This document shows, in pieces, positions 15,019 through 19,147 of a stretch of 19,147 nt of DNA. Source of the DNA: Nitrospira sp. (GTDB lineage Bacteria > Nitrospirota > Nitrospiria > Nitrospirales > Nitrospiraceae). Under the pieces are notes generated by a model. The model saw nothing but the letters and a program-made list of their open reading frames with translations. It made no database searches and was not told the DNA's origin. The DNA lies in contig JAJFBJ010000056.1 of NCBI GenBank assembly GCA_020697375.1, forward strand, positions 1 through 19,147, given 5' to 3'. Position numbers and translations under genes: made by a program. Within the stretch, counting starts at the first letter, position 1; every line of letters begins with the position of its first letter.

Positions 15019-15375
15019 TCAATGGCGCGCGGCACTCGCCATAGCGCTAGGACTTTGACGATCGTCGGGTGCTGCATCAAGTGTCCCGCTAGAACCATCT
15101 GGATTGATCCAGAAGTGGTTGTTCGCCAGTGACTGTCCGGCTTGTGTCTCACCTACTGTTCCATAAACTCCATCCGGATTGACCCAGCGGCGATCCTTTC
15201 CCGAATGTCCGACAGTGGCAATGTCCGCAGCGAGACCGCGTGATCCATCGGGGTTTACCCAGTAGACCGTATGAAGCATGGGCGGCGCTGCGGCGTCCGG
15301 CCCTGGAGAGGATAAATTCGCGAAAATGATCCAAGGCAAGGAAATCCCTATGGCAACTAGAAGAAGCTGTTTCAC
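15019..15375 (-). CDS. Secreted protein with three WVNPDG repeats
   Basis: 118 aa from GTG 15375, chosen because a full AGGAGGT lies 6 bp upstream (plus-strand 15382-15388); longer in-frame starts lack such a site. The N-terminus is a signal peptide or anchor (KQLLLVAIGISLPWIIFA). The rest carries three copies of W-[VI]-N-P-D-G with Trp at residues 39, 64 and 89, spaced exactly 25 residues apart. The linkers are rich in Gly, Ala, Asp and Ser. No enzymatic motif is present. It is probably a periplasmic or surface protein; repeats of this kind suggest a small binding module. The function is unknown. Confidence 0.7.
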   Translation of the reverse strand: MKQLLLVAIGISLPWIIFANLSSPGPDAAAPPMLHTVYWVNPDGSRGLAADIATVGHSGKDRRWVNPDGVYGTVGETQAGQSLANNHFWINPDGSSGTLDAAPDDRQSPSAMASAARH

Positions 15376-15451
15376 GATGGCACCTCCTGTCATTCCGATG
15401 TGAGATTCCGCACCAACATCACACAGCGGCACAATGAATCGTCAGGCTGTC

Positions 15452-16294
15452 TCACTCACCATGTTTTTCTTCATGATTGATCCGGCCCGGGCGATGCACA
15501 TGTTTCATAACCGATTTGAGAGGAAGCGGTTGCCCGGCCCAACCGGTTCTTGAAGCAAACCCTTGACCATAGAGGTCATAGAGCTGAAAGAACTGATAGC
15601 TTTTGCAGTCGGTCAGAACTTCCTTGATCTCGCTCAAATAGCGGTCAAATGTATATTCAAAGAGCACACCTTGGCCTCCGACCACGGTGACGATCCGATC
15701 CTCACGATCGATCATGCTCTCCTGGTGAAAGACATACCTGTAATATGGGCTTTCAGATCCCCCCACATGGTGGAGGAATTGCTTCCACGTGGGCGCGGTC
15801 GCCATCGACAGCCGTTCCGCAATGTTCACTCCCTGGATGGGTCCGAACCCTCCGAAGAAATCCTGAAACATACTGTCCATCCAATGATGCTCTTCGGCCA
15901 CATGATAGATGGCGTGATCGAACGGCATGACCGTATGCATCTCCCAACGTGATCCCGGAGCCCAATGAAAGATGACGCCGTCCGTCGGCCCCGGCCATTC
16001 TGTCCCTCCAACCTCTTCCACCTGATGCTCGATGATCTTGTTCGCCCAGACCCAATACAGAAAATCGAGGAACCGTGGATCCTGGCTATTCAAGGAAAGA
16101 GACTCGTTCGTCAATGGACTGTTCCGGTTATAGCTGGTTCGAATCGACTCACAGCGCGCCTCCCATTGTGAATTGGACCAGGCAGCGTCACTCAAGGGAA
16201 ACGCCATCACATCATGAGCAATCGGCAGGGACCATAACAGGAGACAAGCTAACCCCGCGACAGACATTCGGCCGGACATTGACTCGTGAAGCAT
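15452..16294 (-). CDS. Exported protein of unknown function
   Basis: 280 aa. A signal peptide ends near residue 31 (VAGLACLLLWSLPIAHDVMA-F). GGAG lies just upstream of ATG 16294 on this strand. The mature part is rich in aromatic residues and His (FLYWVWANKIIEHQ, FHWAPGSRWEMHTVMPFDHA, YHVAEEHHWMDSMFQDFFGG) and has two Cys that could form a disulphide. The clusters of His and Glu could bind metal, but no catalytic motif of a known hydrolase is recognised. It lies 76 bp upstream of the WVNPDG protein in the same orientation and may share its transcript. ATGs at residues 6 and 10 are alternative starts. Confidence 0.75.
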   Translation of the reverse strand: MLHESMSGRMSVAGLACLLLWSLPIAHDVMAFPLSDAAWSNSQWEARCESIRTSYNRNSPLTNESLSLNSQDPRFLDFLYWVWANKIIEHQVEEVGGTEWPGPTDGVIFHWAPGSRWEMHTVMPFDHAIYHVAEEHHWMDSMFQDFFGGFGPIQGVNIAERLSMATAPTWKQFLHHVGGSESPYYRYVFHQESMIDREDRIVTVVGGQGVLFEYTFDRYLSEIKEVLTDCKSYQFFQLYDLYGQGFASRTGWAGQPLPLKSVMKHVHRPGRINHEEKHGE

Positions 16295-16668
16295 CTGACT
16301 CTCCTCTCGTCATCGTTGGTTTCTAACGCCACACAACGTTTCGATGCCGTCGGATTCCGCCGCTGCGTAACAGGTATTAGTATTGACGGTCTGGCAGAGT
16401 CGGGTTGCAACGCGTGTGCCTGGGCGGGCTTCTCATGGTGAGAGGAGAAGCATCAACATTTCTGTGCCGATCAATGCTGAGGTTGGATTAAGAGAAGGTA
16501 TGGCTGAACTCTATCCTCGCCGGTTCAGGGCAAACACATCCCCGTATCACATTACATACAAGGTGTATCTCTACCGATAACATCCGGAAGGTTGCCGCGA
16601 TGGTGTTGACGATATCACCCGGGATAGAGGCGCTCCGGCATTCGGACAGTGTGATACACCCGTCCCTT
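16295..16668. other. 374-bp gap without a convincing gene
   Basis: A 65-codon + strand frame (from TTG 16383) has no recognisable similarity, no good start site and an Arg-rich composition typical of chance frames. The part next to 16294 should hold the promoter of the exported protein on the - strand, but I cannot identify hexamers with confidence. No tRNA, terminator or repeat was seen. Confidence 0.5.
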
Positions 16669-17032
16669 ACGGGGCGCCGCCGGGAGGATCGGTATAGCGG
16701 GATGGTTTTGTGAAGCGGTCCCAGGCGGTGACTCGCCCTTCTTCAAAGTACACACGAAAGTGGGCTGTGACGCAGGCATCCCTGCCGATTGGAGGATACA
16801 GCCACACCTGTAGAGGCCTCCCTTCATCCTCGATCTCAGTCTTACAGACTGGAGATCCGAGCGCCAGATACACCTGCTCCTGATCCATGCCTCGAAGAAT
16901 ATTCCCTCGGTCGATTGCCCGCCGCACTCCCTCGGGGTAAGACGGATACTGCTCCTTCATCAGCCGGCGGTGCTCCAAGTCGCATCCCACAAGAACCGTG
17001 GCAAGGACGAACAGACTGGTGAGAAGTGTCAT
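16667..17032 (-). CDS. Lipoprotein with BamE/SmpA-like motif
   Basis: 121 aa from ATG 17032. The N-terminus LFVLATVLVGC is a lipoprotein signal with the lipobox Cys at residue 17, so the protein should be lipidated and membrane-attached. The middle reads ILRGMDQEQVYLALGSP, followed by a Trp-Tyr strand (LQVWLYPP); this G-M-x-x-x-x-V-x-x-x-L-G-x-P pattern is that of the BamE/SmpA/OmlA fold. Unlike BamE it lies alone and has a long linker, so I assign only the fold. A TTG slightly upstream, following an AAGGAAGGGA stretch, may be the true start, because ATG 17032 has a weak Shine-Dalgarno. Confidence 0.72.
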   Translation of the reverse strand: MTLLTSLFVLATVLVGCDLEHRRLMKEQYPSYPEGVRRAIDRGNILRGMDQEQVYLALGSPVCKTEIEDEGRPLQVWLYPPIGRDACVTAHFRVYFEEGRVTAWDRFTKPSRYTDPPGGAP

Positions 17033-17182
17033 GTGTGCCGACAATACAAGCTTTCCCTTCCTTCGGGTCAGTATCAACGCGGATGGCATCCTGTTTGAGC
17101 AAACGCCTCTTCTTGAACAATCCCGGCTTTCTGACAGCTCTCCGAAAATCATGGCCGCTATAGCCACAGCTACGGAACAATC

Positions 17183-17731
17183 TTAAAGGCTCGGCTCCGG
17201 CAGTGATCGGCAGAACAATTCGACCGTTTTCTGAAACAGAAAGAGAGCCGTGTCTTGAGGCGAGGCGCCGATAGCGTCAGCAGCGGCTTGCTCGATGGCC
17301 GACTTGGGAATCTGAAACCGGTGAACCACAAAGAGGGCGTCATCCAGATCAAGCTCAATGCCCCGGCGGAGTTTGGCGATCACGAAATCCAACGGCGTCA
17401 AGAGGCGGATGCGCAGATTCGGATTGGAGACAAGCTCTGTGGCGCGCTCTCTGTACCCCGGAGGCATAGCCACGATGGACCACCCGGAAATATCCTGAGT
17501 GAGATCGGCAGGCACACCTTCACCCGTCAGAAACGTGAGAAGCGGCTGGAGCGGGCCGGCTAGCTCGCCCTCCACGTCATTCGTAAGACGCTCACGAAAA
17601 CCATAACATTGCAGCGCGAGGGCGCCGACGAGCAGCAGGTCAATCGGTTGACCTGTTGTCTTGACGAACTGCTCCAACAGAACAATGAGGCGGTCAGCGG
17701 TGATGGTAGGCAAATTGGAGAGCCTCGGCAA
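17183..17731 (-). CDS. DUF6036-like nucleotidyltransferase-fold protein
   Basis: 182 aa from TTG 17731; TTG 17713, preceded by GAGG, is a shorter alternative. Residues 34-44 (LVGALALQCYG) followed by a charged turn ending TNDVEGE (50-56) match the G-G-x-A-...-T-x-D-[IV] start of the minimal-nucleotidyltransferase fold seen in DUF6036/AbiEii-type proteins. LLTPLDFVIAKLRRGIELDLDDALFV further on is the usual alpha-helical follow-up (D-x-x-x-x-K-L-R-R). The second catalytic Asp is Glu here, so activity is uncertain. It overlaps the upstream gene by 38 bp, giving a two-gene unit that resembles a toxin-antitoxin layout. Confidence 0.65.
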   Translation of the reverse strand: MPRLSNLPTITADRLIVLLEQFVKTTGQPIDLLLVGALALQCYGFRERLTNDVEGELAGPLQPLLTFLTGEGVPADLTQDISGWSIVAMPPGYRERATELVSNPNLRIRLLTPLDFVIAKLRRGIELDLDDALFVVHRFQIPKSAIEQAAADAIGASPQDTALFLFQKTVELFCRSLPEPSL

Positions 17732-18029
17732 AGGTCCGATAGTCTCGGAAATCGATTGGGCCTGAATCAGCCGGGAGCGGGATACGATCGAACAAGAAGG
17801 TGATCAGGCGACGATAGTGCGTATACCAGCGGCAGGCATTCCGATACACAGCCTCAAAGTCAGGGTCTTTCCGCCAGATCGACCAGTCAGGTTGATCGTT
17901 AACCAGGATTTCGAGCCAGAGAATACGACGCCCGCGATGGGTGCGAAGGGCTTCTACGATGGAGTCGGTGTCGAGATAAGCAGGAAGCAGTTTGTAGGAT
18001 GGCGTCGACGACTGCGGAAAGGCCCTCAT
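17694..18029 (-). CDS. Hypothetical protein upstream of DUF6036-like gene
   Basis: 111 aa, no signal peptide or membrane helix. It is rich in Tyr, Trp and Arg (LPAYLDTDSIVEAL, WYTHYRRLITFLFDRIPLP, EALQFAYHH). No domain is recognised. ATG 18029 has no clear Shine-Dalgarno. Its end overlaps the DUF6036-like gene, which argues that the frame is real and that the two products are made together. It is a possible partner, perhaps the second half of a toxin-antitoxin-like pair; this is inferred from overlap only. Confidence 0.55.
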   Translation of the reverse strand: MRAFPQSSTPSYKLLPAYLDTDSIVEALRTHRGRRILWLEILVNDQPDWSIWRKDPDFEAVYRNACRWYTHYRRLITFLFDRIPLPADSGPIDFRDYRTFAEALQFAYHHR

Positions 18030-18088
18030 GCCGCGAAGTCTAGCACAATACCGTTCTCAGGAGAATCGCCCGGCAGTCTCACCTCTGC

Positions 18089-18610
18089 CTATTCCTTGAT
18101 CGTTATCTTCATGACAATCGGTTCCAACGGGTTGTCGCGTTCGTCGCGCGGCACCTTCGCAATCATGTCGATGATTTCGATGCCGCGAATAATTTCTCCA
18201 AAGATGGAATAGCGGCGATCGAGCCCGCTATTGTCATTGAGGCTGATAAAAAACTGCGACCCGTTGTCGTTGAAGTCTCGCGTGCTGCTGCCGTCGCGCG
18301 GCATCTTCGCCATGGAAATCGCCCCGCGCTTATGGGGACGGTCGTTGGGTTCCGGATTGAGAAAGAAACCGGGGCCACCGGATCCGTGCAACTCGCGGTC
18401 CGGAGTCTTGCTCAAGGGATCGCCGCCCTGGATGATGAAGCCAGGCACGATGCGATGGAACGTGGTGTCGTCGTAGAAACCCATCTTGGCCAGATTGATG
18501 AAATTTTCCACATGGCGGGGAGCATCGTCAGGGTAAAAACGAATTTTCATCTCCCCGAACTTGGTGATGATGGTGGCACGCGGGTCTTTTTTCTGAAATT
18601 GCATAGTCAT
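18089..18610 (-). CDS. Cyclophilin-type peptidyl-prolyl cis-trans isomerase
   Basis: 173 aa from ATG 18610; ATG 18604 is an alternative, and both have weak Shine-Dalgarno sequences. Cyclophilin hallmarks appear in order: FHRIVPGFIIQGGDP (51-65, with catalytic R53), RGAISMAKM (95-103), NGSQFFI (116-122) and LDRRYSIFGEI (130-140, where LDGxxxVFG is usual). There is no signal peptide, so it is a cytoplasmic PpiB-like isomerase assisting protein folding. The Trp of the cyclosporin pocket is absent, as in many bacterial members. It stands alone, with no operon partner visible. Confidence 0.93.
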   Translation of the reverse strand: MTMQFQKKDPRATIITKFGEMKIRFYPDDAPRHVENFINLAKMGFYDDTTFHRIVPGFIIQGGDPLSKTPDRELHGSGGPGFFLNPEPNDRPHKRGAISMAKMPRDGSSTRDFNDNGSQFFISLNDNSGLDRRYSIFGEIIRGIEIIDMIAKVPRDERDNPLEPIVMKITIKE

Positions 18611-18784
18611 GGCGACGAATCTAACAGGCGGAGGATTGTTACGGCAAGGGCCGGCAAGACGATCATCCTCATGCACAGCTGAGCCACGCTACTATGTATT
18701 GGGACAACCCGACGCAGGCCGACGACTCTTTTTCGTCTTTACCATCGGCAAGAGACATGAAGTGCGAAGGAACGGAGGACGACC

Positions 18785-19107
18785 ATGAGCAAGTTGAAAA
18801 AAGCCCGACGTTCAAGAATGAGGCACAGGGAGCGACTTTCTGGGCGTCGCATGACTCGACGGCGTCTATCGATTATTCGAACAGCAAAAGGATGGTCTTT
18901 CCACGGCTCAAAGCGTCGACGGAGACAATTTCACTCCGGCTGCCCAAATCTCTTCTGGACCAACTCAAGACGTTGGCCAACAAGCGCGATGGTCCCTATC
19001 AGACGCCACTCAAACTCTTTGTGCTCGAACGAGTGCGGCGGAGTTGCATCCCAAGACTCCCAAAGCTTCGTAAGGGAAACGTACAATCCGGACAACCCCT
19101 TATTTGA
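18785..19107 (+). pseudogene. Frameshifted CopG/BrnA-type antitoxin
   Basis: GGAGG at 18774-18778 sits 6 bp before ATG 18785, which begins MSKLKK, the usual start of this antitoxin family. After the A6 run (18797-18802) the family sequence continues in another frame: PTFKNEAQ, FWASHDSTASIDYSNSKRMVFPRLK, then the ribbon-helix-helix block STETISLRLPKSLLDQLKTL and ANKRDGPYQ. One extra A would rejoin the two parts. Read as it stands, ATG 18785 gives a basic frame with no stop before the window ends. The homologous frame is also open upstream to an ATG at 18694, which has no Shine-Dalgarno. Decay, homopolymer error and transcriptional slippage are all possible. No BrnT-like toxin gene lies upstream. 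Confidence 0.65.
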
Positions 19108-19147
19108 TCGGCAAATAGAGTACTCCTGGCCCATCCTCCGCGACGAC

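Noticed and set aside
15050..15070. GACGATCGTC palindrome downstream of the WVNPDG reading frame
   Set aside because: It lies inside that coding sequence, is short (10 bp), and has no promoter or repeat context.
16133..16152. GGTTCGAATC resembling a tRNA T-loop
   Set aside because: It lies inside the exported-protein gene, and no acceptor or anticodon stem can be drawn around it.
16383..16580. 65-codon + strand frame
   Set aside because: TTG start, no Shine-Dalgarno, Arg-rich chance-like composition and no recognisable similarity.
18796..18803. Canonical -1 programmed ribosomal frameshift (A-AAA-AAG heptamer)
   Set aside because: The bases AAAAAAG occur, but their phase relative to the ATG 18785 frame (AAA AAA G) is not that of the A AAA AAG slippery site. 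Transcript slippage or an error fits better.

Overview
The window (about 60% GC, with short or overlapping gene junctions) looks like a chromosomal segment of a free-living Gram-negative-type bacterium. The gene set and the small hairpin repeats resemble what I know of Nitrospira (Nitrospirota), but this is an inference from gene families and not a phylogenetic result.

Region 1 (1-5600, + strand). A small secreted DUF4124-type protein is followed by an error-prone translesion cassette: imuB (a Y-family polymerase homologue lacking catalytic acidic residues, with a beta-clamp-binding motif), dnaE2 (1031 aa, overlapping imuB by 4 bp) and a UdgX-type uracil-DNA glycosylase (overlapping dnaE2 by 49 bp). 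A 15-bp perfect dyad abuts the imuB start just after a TTGACA hexamer and is a candidate SOS operator.

Region 2 (5700-14540, + strand). A near-consensus sigma70 promoter precedes eight genes: a small helical protein, a GlmL/MutL-family ASKHA ATPase, a protein combining a barrel-sandwich-like N-terminus with a C-terminal KOW-like domain, a DUF6754 membrane protein with an Fn3-like N-terminus, a six-helix membrane protein, a protein with one membrane helix at each end, a seven-helix membrane protein, and a Memo (AmmeMemoRadiSam B) homologue fused to a PqqD-like N-terminal domain. No glutamate mutase subunit is present, so the ATPase probably serves something else. I think these genes form an uncharacterised membrane-associated system, and this is the best candidate for an undescribed system here. 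Two of its gaps are filled by inverted arrays of degenerate 7-bp repeats. The Memo gene is flanked by two related MITE/REP-like hairpin elements in opposite orientation.

Region 3 (14540-19147, mostly - strand). An accessory region of small, partly decayed genes: a vapB antitoxin with a truncated vapC, a secreted protein with three exact 25-residue repeats, a secreted protein of unknown function, a lipoprotein with a BamE/SmpA-like motif, a two-gene module containing a DUF6036-like nucleotidyltransferase-fold protein, a cyclophilin-type peptidyl-prolyl isomerase, and a CopG/BrnA-type antitoxin gene put out of frame by a 1-nt difference in an A6 run directly after its start. No rRNA, tRNA, CRISPR array or complete insertion sequence was seen.
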